Shown here in pieces: positions 11,789-24,792 of a stretch of DNA of 64,000 nt. The stretch comes from Cyclaneusma minus (lineage: Eukaryota; Ascomycota; Leotiomycetes; Marthamycetales; Marthamycetaceae). The DNA is taken from the NCBI GenBank assembly GCA_037179335.1, contig JAKZHN010000001.1, positions 1,550,001 to 1,614,000 on the forward strand, written 5' to 3'. The notes under the pieces are model-generated. The model worked only from the letters and a program-made list of their open reading frames with translations, was not told the DNA's origin and made no database searches. The position numbers and the translations under genes are program-made. Each line of letters begins with the position of its first letter. Position 1 is the stretch's first letter.

Positions 11789-13599
11789 TCTAAACCCCTC
11801 ATTCCCAGTTTCCCACCAGCTCTGTACCGTCTAGTCAGCCAGGGGGGCCAATAGCAGAGTGCCAAAGTGATGACAAGGACATTTTCAGCGGAGCGGGACT
11901 CGGGCGGTGATGTCTTCTGCAGTCTTTCCCACACGTTCTGAGCAACGGCTTTATGGAGGGCCCGAGATTCGAGGCTGACTGTGCCCCGTTTTGACTCACG
12001 AGTACCATGTATTCTCGACCCTTTGACTCAGGGAAGCCGAAGCTGGAGGGCGGATGCAATGAGGCTGGCGTTGAGGGCGTAACAAAGCAAGAAGCACAGT
12101 CACTGATGTATGTCGCTGATGCTGCGACGTAGGCCTCCCTGTGTTCCGTCCTTGTGGCTTAGCCAGATTCGTGTGCTGCTTTTGCAACATTGAATTTGTT
12201 GAGGCCTCAGTTGCCTGAGGCCGAACTGATCCTCGTATGATGTTCGGCTGGGGAGGTCGCCAGTCGTCGTCATTTTCCCTGAGGATAAAATAGTCAGTCC
12301 GGGGGCGGAAAGCGTCCCACGGTGATCCCTCCACGATCGCCAAGCTTTGACAGAAAGGGGGAATTGGCATCTGGCAGAACGGCGAAGGCGGCTGTGTGGA
12401 TTGAAGCTGAGTAGTCAGGCCACGCTCACAAAGCAGCGCCCGGGTGGCATCGAGGCGTCGCGTTTGCACGGAGGAACAATTTCTTCGTGAATCGTCAGGC
12501 TGCCCGGTAGCAAGCTGCAGAGGCCACACAGGGCAAACAGGCTAGACGGCAAATGGGCTGGCGAAATGGATAGTCCATTATGAATCAAAGCCAGGCCGTT
12601 GCTTCTGACGTTGTGCCGCCTAGGAGCTGCCCAATCCGTATCGATACGGGGTGGAGCAGAGAGACCCGGAGGTGCATCAATTGATGTAGAGATAAAAGGC
12701 GCACGGCCACTACCACAGAGTGCGAGGTAAATAATAGGTATCTACATACGGTGCCTTGGTTCTTTCTCGTCTCTTTATTGCATAGTTCTTTCAGGTGGAT
12801 CTCCAGCAGGGCCCACGGGGTTCAATGCGAGCAATTGGTACAAACAGATCATTAGATGTCAAAATACACCAGCACCGCCCGCGCTGGCAATACCTTAATC
12901 CCAGGCCCACAGCCAGGCACCTGAATTAATTGTCTCAAAACATTGCAGCCACTCAATCAGCTGTCTGGTAATTGCTCCCAACGGGCTGGAGAAGCCCACG
13001 TCGCTTAGAAAATGGCAGAAAATGGAGCGGGAGAAATCATTGTGATGAGGACCTCGCGCTAAGAAGAAGGTGGCGCGCGCGGGCGCCGCTTGAATCGCCT
13101 CGTAGCCCTGTGCACTGCTAGCGCCGCCGCGCAGCGAATTTTGTTGCTTCAAAAAATCATCTGGCTGCATCTTCCTTCCTCCTCCACCTTTCGTCTTTTG
13201 CAGACAACCTTTCGCAAACGCACAACCTCCATCAATCACCTGCAGACGCGTCTCTGTACGAGATCTGCGTTCTGGCCCTCTCCCCTCAGCGAAAGAATTC
13301 TGCATCTTCTCTGCGCCAGCGACGTCGTCACGCCTGCTGCGCAACCCAGTCCCATTCGAGTAACCGGCCCATCCAGGCCAGCCCATCTGCTGCTAATCCT
13401 CGCAGCGGGAGCGATTCACTTCGAGCATCTCGTTGTCGCAGCTCACTGTGCCACCTGCCCTCCGCCGAGTCTCAATCGACTTTGACTCTTCCCTTCTCCG
13501 ACGACGCTGGCCAGCTACCTGTCAGCAGCTCTTCGCGCAGATAATCCCAACCCGAAACCCACACTACCGCATCGCGAGGCACCACACGAAGCAATACCT
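11789..13599. other. intergenic; promoter and 5' leader of the eIF4G gene at its end
   Basis: A 177-codon minus frame at 11996-12529 and a 163-codon minus frame at 12895-13386 are low complexity and unrecognised, and I do not call them genes. The stretch 13150-13599 is pyrimidine-rich with CAACC and TCTGC runs, as expected for the 5' UTR of the translation factor gene that starts at 13600. Confidence 0.5.
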
Positions 13600-16500
13600 A
13601 TGACTTCATCCGCCTCCAACGCGCAAACCAACCCCACGGCATCGAGCACCACTGGCGCAGCGCAGACGGCTCAGTCCTACGCCTCTGCAACAAAGAAGGC
13701 AGTCTCGTCGCCACCTATCGCGACGGGCTCCTCTGCCCCATCTCCAGCCGTGGCGGTCGGTGGAGCACCTACGGCGCAGCCGCACACCAAGACATCTTCG
13801 ATTTCGCCTGCAAATGGCCGAGCGTCGATCCCTCCCGCGGTGCCGGCTGTTGCTGCCCCAGCTGTCGTGAACAGCAACCCGAGTCTGAATGGCAACTCTT
13901 CTGACCATAGCAGAAAGAGCTCTGTAACCATCAGCGCGAATGGCCCTAGCGGCTACATCCCCAACGGAGGTCCCGTTGGTGGACCAAAATCTAGCATCCA
14001 GTTCGGTTCTGTCACAGACTCGCCTGTCCCTGCGCACAGAAGTCCTCAGGTAGCATCATCAGCCCCGATCTCGATTCCCGGCAGAGTTGCGTCTCCAGCA
14101 CACTCTCCTGCGCCCATTCCTCAGCCCATGGCAAGCGGCGGTCGACCCCCCTCTGTGATCTCACAGCCTGGTAACAACGGTGTTCTCTTTGGCAGCTTAG
14201 GTGGCGATGGCGATGTAAGTGTCACTCTACTCCTCCAGCGGCTCTAATACTGACTCTACTTCCTTGCAGCGTTACATGAAGCAAGCCTCCGTTCCCCAGG
14301 GCCCGCACAATGGTCCTGGCCAGAGCCATTCGCGCCGCGAGTCGTCCTCATACGGTGGCAGCGATATGGGCAACGGCCCACAAGGTCGTGGAGGATACCC
14401 ACCACAAGGTGGTCGAGGTCGCGGCGGCTCTTTCGGCGGAAACATGAACAACCAGTACCACCAGAACCAGCCACAGATGCATTACCCGTCTGGTGGGCAA
14501 TACCGAGGACCTCCGAACAACCAAGCCCGCGGAGGTATGCCCCCTCCAGCCTTCCAAGGCCAGGGACGATCCATGGGACAATACCCTGGGAGCCCACACC
14601 AAGCCGCGCGCAGCCCAGCACTTGCAAACGCAGTGCCACATCCTTCTCCGAACATGGGCCAGGCTATGCCTATGCAGCCTGCGCAATACTCCTACTACCA
14701 GCCGCACATGGGCGCACCACAAGTACATAACCCCCCCGCTCATTTCCCAACTCATTTCTCCGATTCAGTCAACAACTCTCGCAACGCGCCGCGAGCAAAA
14801 GGTGGCAAGGCTACCCGAGGAGGACGTGCTGGAAAGAACGCGGAACATTGGAGAAGCCGGGAGGTCTATGGCCACAGTCTTACGACCGAGCCCAGACTTT
14901 CCGAGATCCCCGAGCGGGGCGTTTCCACGAACGAGACGGCTTTTGCTCCGGCGTTTGAGTTCCAACCAGTCACTGTACCTTTCCATGTCCCTGGTCAGTC
15001 GCGAGGTCCAAAGCTGGATCTTGCACCAGAGACTGGAAACTTTGACCGTTTACTTCAGCAGGCTCAGCAAGGCATCGCGCACAATGAACTGACAGCAGAA
15101 CAGCAGAACTTTGGAGGGTACCCTCAACAGCCCTACGACAACCGCATGGCTGGTGGTATGCCAATGGGCCAGCTGTACTACCCCATGCCATACATGGGTC
15201 AGATGCAAACTCCTGCACCACAGTCCCCGCAGCCTGGCTTCCAGCAGCCATACATGCCTGGCCAGTACAACCAAGGCCAGTCATTGTCGAGAACGCCTTC
15301 TTCACAGATGGGCGAGCGTCCTGCCTCTAGCATGGGCCAGCCTCAAACATCTGCTGTCCCTACGAGTGCGTCGCAGACTCCTCAGTCGAAGCCTGTCCAG
15401 GCATCGTCGCCCGCCTTCGTCACCCGCGCTGCGCGCAAGAGCGCTGCGATCACGATCAAGAGGCCTGACAACGGTGAAGCTGTGGATCTTTCGAGCGTTG
15501 CTAAGCCAACTGCTTCTCCGGCCCCAAGCCACCGTTCTCGGACTCCACCTGTGATCGCGTCTACGCCTACACCTCCACCAAAGTCGGTTACTCCTCAGCA
15601 GCACAACCGTGCCGACAGCAAGACCGCCGACCAAATCAAGATGGAGTTCCAGACGAAGGCTTTTTCTGCTGCAAAGGCTGATACCTACAGCGCAACCAAG
15701 GAGTCGGAGACTGCCAAGGCGCCTTCTCCAGCAGTTGTGGAGAGCAGCAAGCCCTCCGAGCCTGACGTGCAAGTGGAGGCCCCGGCATCGGACAAGGTGA
15801 AGGAAGAACCTGCGAAGGCGGAAGAGCCCGTGAAGGAAGAACCCAAGCCTGCGGTTGAAGAGGCCAAGCCTGTTGTGGAAGAAGTCAAGCCCGCCGCTGA
15901 AGAGCCAAAACCTGCCGTTGAAGAATCGAAGCCTGCCGCTGAAGATCCCAAGCCTGCCGCTGAAGAATCGAAGCCTGCTGAAGACGAAGAGGACGAGATC
16001 GAACGACAGATCCGTGAGATGGAAGAAGAAGAGGCTCGACGAGAGAAGGCTGAGGCCGAATACGCGGCCAAGAAGGCAGCTGAGAAGGCAGCCGCCGCGA
16101 AGCTTGCCAAGGAGCGCGAAGTCTTGGAGGCCGCTGAGAACGACCGAAAGCTGAAGGAAGCTGAACGCGAGATGGAGCGCATTGAGGATGAACGGGAAGC
16201 AAAGCGTAAGGAAGCTGAAGCCAAGGCCAGTGGAGTCTCGACTGGAGGAACTACCTCCGCTCAGACAAAGACTCCTGACAGTCAAGCTGATGACAAGTCT
16301 GTCACTCCGGGTGCGCTTGCTTCGAAACTGTCCAACATGACCATCGCACCAAGCAGCGGAACTTCTACGCCAGCTTCAGATGAAGTGATGGGTCCTCCAC
16401 CCAAGGCTCCTGCCGGTGAGAAGCGTGACCGAGGCAAGCCTGCTGCGCTCAACCTCGCACCACTCAACACCAAACCCGTCGAGCCGCCACAGCCAAGTGC

Positions 16501-18618
16501 TGCCCTTCAGTCTCTTAAGTCTGCGCGTTTCCTCTCGGTGATGAACTCCGAGCTTTACCCACCGAACATCAACTCGCCAAACCCTGCTTTGAACTCGGCT
16601 GTCACTACCAAAGGCAAGAGCTTCAAGTACGACAAAGAGTTCTTGCTTCAGTTCCAGAAAGTTTTCACCGAGAAGCCCTCGGTCGAGTTCGACACGCAGA
16701 TCAAGCAGCTCATTGGTGACGGTGACGGAGGCTCCGCTCGTTCAGGCTCTACACGAACTCCAGGTGGAGCAAGCATGGGTCCCAGAGGTTCTCGCAGCAG
16801 CAACGCACCAGGTGGCTTTGCCATGGGCAACTTTGGTGCGATCAGCGGTGGCAAGACTCTCCCTCCTGGAACGACATCCGCTGAACGATTCGCTATGTCT
16901 TCTGGCTCGATGCCACGCCCTGCAGCTTCAAACCCAATGGCGTCGTTCAGTCGTCCTGGTGGAGCATTTCCCGGTGGAAACCCCATGTCTAGGCAGCCAT
17001 CTGGCGCCAACATGGGTCCTAACTCGCCCCGAGGAACTTCCAGCCGCGGTGGCAACCGTCAAGGCAGCAAGCGCAACGACTACCAGTCGAACCAGAAGGA
17101 CGCTCAGGCCGCCAAGACCATGCCTCTTACTGCCGGTATGGACCTCAAGCCCATTCAGGTCTCTGCGACTGGTTGGAAGCCTCGCAGCATCATGGCGTCA
17201 GCCTCAGCCACTGGGGCAGCTGGCCCAGCTCCTGGCGCTACTGGACACATGGAGCCTGATATGGTTCAGCGTAAGGTTAAGGCGGCTTTGAACAAGATGA
17301 CGCCCGAGAAATTTGACAAGATTGCTGACCAGATCTTGGCCATTGCCGCTCAGTCCCGTGATGAAGTTGATGGTCGCACTCTTCGCCAGGTTATCCAGCT
17401 CACTTTCGAAAAGGCAACTGACGAAGCTCACTGGGCTTCTATGTACGCCAAGTTCTGCAAACGCATGCTGGAAACCATGAGCCCAGACATCAAGGATGAG
17501 AGTATCCTTGATAAGAATGGCAACGTTGTCTCTGGTGGCAATCTCTTCCGAAAGTACCTCCTCAACCGCTGTCAAGAAGAGTTTGAGCGTGGCTGGAAGA
17601 TGAACCTCCCCGACAAGCCTGAAGATGAGAAGGAAGGTGAGACAAAGACCGAAGAAGCCGCTATGCTCTCCGATGAGTACTACATCGCTGCTGCTGCCAA
17701 GCGTCGTGGTCTCGGTCTCGTGCAGTTCATCGGTGAGCTTTACAAGCTCGGCATGCTTACGGAGCGCATTATGCACGAATGTGTCAAGAAACTGGTGGAC
17801 TACCAGGGTGTCCCAGATGAAGCCGAGATCGAGTCTTTGACCAAGTTGCTGAAGACCATTGGTGGCAACCTGGACAGCACTGAGAAGGGCAAGCCACTGA
17901 TGGATGTGTACTTCCAACGCATTCAAACCATGATCGACACGCCTGAACTCCCTAGCCGTCTCCGTTTCATGCTCATGGACGTTGTGGATCTTCGCAAGAA
18001 GAACTGGCACTCCAAGGAAGACAACAAGGGTCCCAAGACCCTTGAGGAGGTCAGAGCCGAGGCTGAAGCTGCCCAGATGGCAAAGGCCCAAGAGTCCGCC
18101 AGGAGCAACCAGCGTGGTGGTGGTGGCCGCATGCAGATGGGCCGAGGCGATTCACGCAACTTCTCCGGTGGATATGGTAGCCAGCCTCCGATGGACTACC
18201 AGAAGAACACCGTCGGCATGGATGATCTTCGCCGCTTGACCAACAAGAACACGAACCGTAGCTCCAGCCAGCAGGTTTCGTTTGGTCCTACCTCGATGTT
18301 CTCGTCACGCAGCAATAGCGGTCGCAAGATGGGTGGTGCTCTGGGCCGTGCCGGCGAAGACTCTGGAGCTTCGTCCAGAACCGGCACCCCGCCACAAGCG
18401 AAGGAGAAGGAAGCAGCAACGAGCGCAAATGCATTCAGGTCAGTTTCATCATCCAACGAACTTGTAGTTACATTACTAACATCTTCGATAGCTTGCTCGC
18501 TGGTCTAGGCAGCGGTGACACAGAGACGCCGGCCTCTCCTCCGTCGGCAGCTGCTTCTCCTGCACTGTCCAAGGCTACTCCGGCAACGGAGTCAGCTGAC
18601 AAGGAAGGCGGCTCTTAA
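13600..18618 (+). CDS. eIF4G: eukaryotic translation initiation factor 4G (eIF4G)
   Basis: eIF4G is the cytoplasmic cap-complex scaffold that joins eIF4E, eIF4A, poly(A)-binding protein and eIF3. Three exons are inferred: 13600-14214, 14270-18438 and 18492-18618. The introns are 55 and 53 nt; the second has a CTAAC branch site. The product is 1636 aa. The first ~700 residues are Ser/Pro/Gln/Gly-rich with RGG-like patches. An acidic Lys-Pro-Ala-Glu-Glu repeat spans about 729-780, followed by a charged coiled coil (about 782-858). The eIF4E-binding motif YDKEFLL is at 992-998. The MIF4G HEAT domain covers about 1203-1446. An RGG-containing tail follows. There is no MA3 or W2 domain, as in yeast eIF4G. 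Identity is firm; the coordinates of the first and last exon rest on splice signals only. Confidence 0.93.
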
Positions 18619-19699
18619 GCATTGCACTTGATCGTGCTTTGCTATTATTTTCTCTGTGCATAGACGGCGGGGCTGCATTTTGCATTTGCTGCGGGATACA
18701 AAAATTTGCCCAAAAGTTTCTCCTCATGATACCTCGGCGCATAGACATTCGGGTTCCAGATTCCTTTTCAATGTTTCTGTCTTTGGCATGCATTTATGGG
18801 TTTCGGCGTCTGGAGCAGGTTGCTTCACTACTGCCCTTGCGAATGCTCATGGAGACTCGTTGTCTCTGAGGAGGGACCATACACAAACGAATCCCGACAC
18901 CATGGCAGTGGCACCCGCACATTTTTGGTGCACATCGAAGCGGGGGAAAAGAAGATGGCGGATGGGGTGTAACATCAGTGCACCGAATGCTTTCCTATTT
19001 CCTTTCGATCTCGCGCTTAGCTCGGGGCTTTCTACATGTACAATGCCAGCTCAGCTGGTTCTAATTTCTCCCCGTTTTGGCCGACTGAGCTTTGCGCGAG
19101 ATATTCTTTCTAGGTGGTTTAGTGACGTGGTGGAGAGCGGTGACCGGGCATTGGAGGATGAATCATGACTGCTGCGGCAACGGAGCTCAGACTGGCTGGT
19201 CGCCAACAGCTGGTATGGGGATATTGCTGCGCTGGACTGTTCTGCGGGGGGGCGCTGGTCACGTTTTGCGGAGGGCGCTCGTCACTTCACGTTGTACACT
19301 ACTTAAATTCAGTTTTCATACCTTGCTGCGTGCCAATGCCTGTGTGATTTGCCATGTGTAAGATACAGGTAATAGGTTAAGCTTAGCTGGGCAGCCACCT
19401 TGACTGACTCAGCCTCACGGACTTTTCAGATGCCGCGCACTAAGCTCTCTCTTCTCAAACAGTACGACGGCCTCACATCAGCCGTGAAACTCGACTTCCC
19501 GTCGATTTGCATGTTCGCCTCCGACGGACCAACAGGATTCCCCGGACGGACGAAAAGGATTTCCGCTGACAGGCCACAGAGAGCTCTGGACTGTGACAAC
19601 CAGCCGCATAAAGTCAGAAGACTCCCCTCCCGCCTTCTCAGCGTTCGAGCATACTGAATTGCGAATCGTCCCTCTCCGAGTCTCTTATACTTCGCAAAC
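18619..19699. other. intergenic between eIF4G and the FAD oxidoreductase gene
   Basis: This holds the eIF4G 3' UTR and the leader of the gene at 19700. Short frames on both strands have no recognisable product and overlap each other. Nothing else was seen. Confidence 0.5.
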
Positions 19700-20821
19700 A
19701 TGGCGCACGTCGTTGTCGTCGGAGGCGGGCCAGGAGGAGTTATCTCGGCCCAAGAGCTCCTCAAAGCCGCACCGACATCCAAGATCACGCTCATCAGCAC
19801 TTGCCGAGATGTGTATTGGAACATCGGAGCTCCTCGAATTCTCACTCGACCCGAGGAGGCACCCCTCGAGAAATTCCTCTTCCCCATTGAAAGCTTCTTT
19901 ACCAAACACGATCCTTCAAGATTCAGCTTCGTCCATGCTACCGTTTCCTCCATCGACACCAATGCCAAGACAGTCACTGCCGCACCAAAGAACGGCCAGT
20001 CTCAAGAGCTTTCTTACGACTACCTTGTCATCGCCTCGGGAAGTCATTCCCCAGCCGTCGCTGGCAAGATAGCCCTTGCATTCAACCAACCACCTGACGA
20101 CACGCTTTCCGAAAAGATGACAGACGCCCGACAAACCATGCTCGCCGCTCAAAGAATCATCGTCGGTGGTGGCGGTCCCCTTGGTATCGAGGTAGCCAGC
20201 GAAATAGCCGAAGTGCATCCTTCCAAATCCGTGGTCCTGGTTGCTGGGAGCTCGAGACTTCTTGCATCTTTGCCGATGCCTTCAGCCAGCAGCTATGCAG
20301 CCACGCAACTGAAAGCTTTGGGCGTGGAGATTATCTACGGTCTCAAGATCAAGGATGTCAAGGAAGATACAGCGACGAACAAGTACACGGTCACGCTCAG
20401 CAATGATGAGAAGTTGGAAGGAGATTTGTTCATTCCTGCTATGGGCTGTGCTCCCAACAATACCTTCCTCCCACAAAATCTGCTGGATGAATCTGGATGG
20501 CTGAAAGTGGACGACAGCCTGGAAGTTGAGGGAGTAGAGAACGTGTATGCCTTGGGCGATATCATCAATCGGAACACGAAGAAGACTATGCATATTGATG
20601 GCCAGGCCGCGGTGCTTACTGCGAATCTGGCAAGCGATATTAAGGTATCGGGAAAGAGGAAGATTTATAATACGCCCAGGGAAGACTTGATGATTGTGCC
20701 GATCGGGAAATCAGGGGGTTCAGGGCAGCTGAAGTTTTTTGTGCCGTGGGGTTGGATGGTGGCGAAGATTAAGGGACATGATTACTTTATGGCGCAGGCT
20801 AGGGGCAAGATGCAGAAATAA
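19700..20821 (+). CDS. AIF/AMID-like FAD-dependent pyridine nucleotide-disulphide oxidoreductase
   Basis: This single-exon gene encodes 373 aa, the usual length for the AMID/AIFM2 branch. It should bind FAD and NAD(P)H and act as a one-subunit NAD(P)H oxidoreductase, probably passing electrons to a quinone. The FAD Rossmann loop GGGPGG is at residues 8-13. The second nucleotide-binding loop VGGGGPLGIEVASE spans about 155-168. YDYLVIASGS (106-115) and the FAD-contacting YALGDI (283-288) are both in place. No CxxxxC redox disulphide follows the first Rossmann fold, which separates it from glutathione and thioredoxin reductases. There is no targeting peptide or membrane segment. It is convergent with the gene ending at 21138. 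The physiological substrate cannot be read from sequence. Confidence 0.88.
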   Translation: MAHVVVVGGGPGGVISAQELLKAAPTSKITLISTCRDVYWNIGAPRILTRPEEAPLEKFLFPIESFFTKHDPSRFSFVHATVSSIDTNAKTVTAAPKNGQSQELSYDYLVIASGSHSPAVAGKIALAFNQPPDDTLSEKMTDARQTMLAAQRIIVGGGGPLGIEVASEIAEVHPSKSVVLVAGSSRLLASLPMPSASSYAATQLKALGVEIIYGLKIKDVKEDTATNKYTVTLSNDEKLEGDLFIPAMGCAPNNTFLPQNLLDESGWLKVDDSLEVEGVENVYALGDIINRNTKKTMHIDGQAAVLTANLASDIKVSGKRKIYNTPREDLMIVPIGKSGGSGQLKFFVPWGWMVAKIKGHDYFMAQARGKMQK

Positions 20822-21137
20822 TGGTATTCAATGATGGTGTTGGTGGATCTGTATATCGTGGTTGCGTACCCACCTTAGAATGAGTCACAGAAAGACTGTA
20901 TGGGTGTAGAAGGCGTTCAAGGGTCAACTCTAGAGTAGACTTCAGATACCAATTTCAGCTTCATATGAGAACTACCAGCAACTCGCTTCTTGTAGTATCA
21001 CTGGTCCCACAGATATTCTATTCAGGCGAGTCGTTGGTGTCAGCGAAATCAATCCAACCTCTTCACTCCCCGCCTCATAATTCGTAACAGGATACAAAAC
21101 AACCGCAGTCTCCCATCGTGTTTCGACATCGTCGCCG

Positions 21138-22597
21138 TCAAGCCTTCGGCCAATCCCCGTTCGCAACCCCCCTAAATATCATCCGATCGAGACCTTGTAC
21201 CTGGTCAATCCGAAGAAAACCGCACCTATACCGAATAAAAGACCACGTATCAATCCACTTCCTCTCTTTCACATCCCATCGCCAGCCGGGCTCAAACCTA
21301 TCATAACCTCCCCCCATCGGCCCCGCCTTCCTCCCCATCCCATCACCGAGAATTTCAATCTTCTCAGCAACGAACAGCAACTCAGTGCCCTCCTTTTCAA
21401 CATCCCTTGAATTTACTTGCCGCCGGTGTATCCACACAACCTTCTCCATGTAGCGCTTTTTGCGTGATTCAATGTGGCCGTGGATGCGGATTTCCTTGCT
21501 GAGGATAAGGTCGGGATCGAGACCTGTGTCTTCCCAGGGGGCGGTGACGCTGGTGGGCCAGGCGGATGGGAGCACGGAGAGACTGAGGGTTTGCGGAAAG
21601 TGTGGAGTTTCTTCGGGATAGAAGCGATGGCGAGTTTCATTCTCGATGGGGCGGAGTACGGGGTAGTAGATTGTGAGATGTTTGAGTGTGGCGTGGGTGA
21701 CTACTGCGGTGCGGAGGAGGAAGGTTGGCTGGGCAGGTGGAGGGCTTGCTGGCGTAGGGGCTGGCGTGGGCTGTTGGTGCTTGGTTTCCCTTATGGATGG
21801 CGAGGAGAGGCTGCTTGAGGAATGAGTGCGCTTTAGGGTTCGTGGAGGTAGCGTCTTGTTGATTTGAGGCGTGTTAGAGGAAGGGCTCGGAGGGTTGCGG
21901 GGCTGGGACGCTTCGATCACGATAGGGTTTTGGGCAAGCCCTTCAGTCTTGGGATTGAAGGCGGGGATCGTGTAAAGAGCTGGATTTCGTCTGATGTCCT
22001 CTATCCTTCTATTAGCCAGAATCTAAATCTAAAATCTTCTCTGGCAATCAGACCACCTACCCTTTTCTTGCTCCGTAAGTAACGGTTGATGACGTTTAGC
22101 ATTTGCTGTACTTCCTCTGATCTCCGCAACTCTTTTTCTGACCTCGGGAGGCCTCTCTACGATTGCGGGAGCTCTTTCGCCCTTTTTGATGGTGAAGATT
22201 GTTCGTGACCAGCTGGCCTGATCACTGCCTTCGTTGATCGTTGGACTGATAGTTGGTTCGCCGGTGAGGTAGACAGCAGGGCTCTCTAGAAGCGTCGTCT
22301 GGAGTTTGTCTTCACGATTATCATTGAAGCCATCAGATACGTAAACGCGGCTCTTGTGGGCGAAGAGCTTGTTGAGGTTGTATATGGGGCAGTCTCGGGG
22401 GAGGTAGCTTGGTGGTTTTGGCCAGGAAGGAACGGTGAGGTCGATACTCCACTATTGCATTGTTAGATGGACGGTCAATATTGCGCTCCAATCAACGCTG
22501 CGCACTGCGAGCATAGACTCTCTATTATCAACCTTACATTTCGGTCCAAATCATCCGCCTCCATCCTCGCGACCACGGCATGCAGCTTGACTTCCAT
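21138..22597 (-). CDS. uncharacterised 437-aa fungal protein, three exons
   Basis: Splice signals support three exons on the minus strand: 22538-22597, 22061-22451 and 21138-22000. The introns are 86 nt (CTAAC branch site) and 60 nt (CTAAT branch site). Joined, they give one 437-aa frame beginning MEVKLHAVVARMEADDLDRN. An N-terminal part (1-175) with conserved-looking aromatic and proline residues is followed by a Ser/Pro-rich linker (about 178-235). A C-terminal domain rich in Trp, Tyr and Arg runs from about 240 to the end. No signal peptide, membrane span or catalytic motif is evident and I do not recognise the family. Frame continuity across both introns argues that it is real. It is convergent with the oxidoreductase gene, 316 bp away. 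Confidence 0.7.
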
Positions 22598-23066
22598 TCT
22601 CGCGGTTTGAAGGACAACAATGATCAACGATTCAACGTCTGTCCGAGCCGCACTCTTTTTGCGCCTGGATTCTGGCCCGCAAGAGCCTCAGAGACTAGGG
22701 ACCGTGGTTCCTTGGTTGTTCGAGGCCGTAAATGCTTCCAGTCTGGTTTGTGTTAGAGTCGTCGCATCGAGGCCGGAGACAACTGGTTGGCGAGTTTCCA
22801 TGTGCGCATCACGAAAGCACGTGCTAGCGCGTTGATGTACTCTTGGCACGGATTGAGGCTAGAGGCAATCCGGACTACTGACGATAACTAAAGTGGTAGC
22901 AATGTCAGCATTTGTCCTGCCGAACGTCAAAAGGACTTGTAAGATTTCTTCTTTTGTACAGTAATGCGTGAAATGCAAACAAGGATGCTTCTATGGAAGC
23001 TGGTATGAAGGCACAGGCCAACCTATCTGGCGACTGCCAACACTCTAGGGCCGCTTAAATTCTGTC
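22598..23066. other. intergenic, 5' region of the 437-aa gene and 3' region of the Zn2Cys6 gene
   Basis: The two minus-strand genes are separated by about 470 bp. No gene, repeat or clear regulatory motif was seen in it. Confidence 0.5.
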
Positions 23067-24792
23067 TCACATGCCTACAGCCCCAATAACCTCCATGGGC
23101 CACCTCATAGCTGGCCTCCAGTCCTCGGGCATAATGCTGTATATGCCCCTGATCTCTCTAACCGGCGTATCACCGATCCACCACACATCCGTCACACCAC
23201 CACTCACAAACAACGCAAAATAATGCGCCAGTATCAACAACGCCCTCGGCTCTCTCGCCTCGACAACCTCTCTAAACCGATTCGACGAAATGGGCGCCAC
23301 GGCCATCAAGCGTCGCGTAATGCTCGGTTTGGGCTCATGCTCCTTGATCGACTGGCTGACGTAGGCGATGTAGCTGGCAAGGTCTTCGTAGGATCTGCGC
23401 GTCTCGTCGTCCATGGGCGGTTCAGGGACGGAGGTTGGACTGGGAGCGGGATGGTAGTCCATGAGGATGGGCATGTGTTCGCGGTGCGATTCGTGGGTTA
23501 GGAAGCCTAGGTCCATCATGTGGGGCGTGGCGCGGAGATAGCGTCTGATAAAGGAGTGCTCGTTGTCCATGTTGCGCTCCATGTTGAGCTTCCAAACGGC
23601 CGAAACGCCGCGACCTATGTGGAGCCAGTCGAGCGGGAGCGTGTAGGGCTCGACCGGGCGGTCTTGGAGCAAGCAGAATGCCTGCGTGGCGAGGATGACT
23701 GCGGCAAAGCAGGCGGGGTCGCTGTTGTGGTCGTCGAGATTGAAGGTGGCTTCTCGTTGACCTTGGAGTGCCATGCCGAAGTAGGCTCGGTGAGCTTCAG
23801 CGACGACCGCCGGCTCCCTCGGGTCAGTCTTCACGATATGCAGAGCGGAGAAGGACATGATGGCGGTCAGGAGAGGTTCGTAGTCTAGAGCCATTCGAGG
23901 AACTTCCTCCCTCCAGACTTGGTGGATGCTCTCGTCATGAACGCCCGGAAAGGAGGCCACAGTGTAGTTGGAGTACTGGTTGAAGAGTCGCAACTCCATC
24001 AATCGCCGCGCTGCCGACTCTCCCATCGGCAGGCCCAGGGCAGGAGGACTTCCGGATTGCGGTGGCCCATAGCTAAAGCCTGCCTGGTCGGGCATTCGCT
24101 CAAATTGACAGGTGACATTGTGTCGCTGGCAATTGCTGCAGACCGGATGCTTTTCATCACACTATTTCCTCTGGTCAGCGAGTCTCCTCAGGTAAGCATT
24201 TTCGAAAGACAGAAGCAACAAAGCAGGCTTGGAGGATAGGTTGAAAAGCGTGCTGAGTGTTTGCTTGAGCTATGGGCAGCCCTTCGGCCAAAGGCATGAC
24301 GATGCATAGGACCAAGCACTTGACAACCGCATCGAAAGCCATATCTCAAACCACTAACCAATCCAGAAAAGTGCAGACAGAAATAGCAGACAAGTGCGAC
24401 AAGAAAAAGGGGCGCAAACTCACTTTCACACGTCTAGCCTTGCACCTCCGACAGCCATTCCTCGACTTCTTATGCGACAACCTCGGTACCTTCTTCTTCT
24501 CCTTCCTCTCTCCCCCCTCCATCTGATTGCCCATCTGATTGCCATCCGTCATCGGACCAGGAGTTCCAGAAGTTCCCGAAGTTCCAGGCGTGCCCATAGA
24601 ATTGGAAGTCGGCGTACCATAGCCCTGAGGAGGAGCATTCGACATCATAGGCGCTCGCATCATACTGCCATTTGGCGGCATAGCAACTCCATTCATCGGA
24701 TGCATGCCATTGCCCATCCTCGGGCTCCCAACATTACCTTGGGAAGGTATGGCCACTTTCCCATTCGGCTCAATCTTCTGCAAGCGGTCCAT
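23067..24792 (-). CDS. Zn2Cys6 fungal transcription factor
   Basis: Two exons on the minus strand (24424-24792 and 23067-24161) encode 487 aa. The binuclear zinc cluster spans the splice junction with the canonical spacing: Cys114, Cys117, Cys124, Cys131, Cys134 and Cys141. Basic residues precede it (KKVPRLSHKKSRNG). Residues 1-95 are Met/Pro/Gly-rich and probably disordered. Residues 160-487 resemble the fungal regulatory domain seen in Upc2/Ecm22-type sterol regulators (LFNQYSNYT, then a region rich in LLTAIMSFSALH). The protein should bind DNA in the nucleus. Targets are unknown, and the Upc2-like label rests on general similarity of layout. The 262-nt intron is long for this locus but gives a perfect zinc-cluster reading. 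No biosynthetic cluster adjoins it. Confidence 0.85.

Noticed and set aside
11996..12529. 177-codon minus frame
   Set aside because: No recognisable domain, and the neighbouring sequence looks non-coding.
15302..16285. 327-codon minus frame
   Set aside because: Antisense shadow of the eIF4G acidic repeat, where the codon pattern keeps the opposite strand open.
17204..18091. 295-codon minus frame
   Set aside because: Antisense to the conserved MIF4G domain; the plus-strand product is unambiguous.
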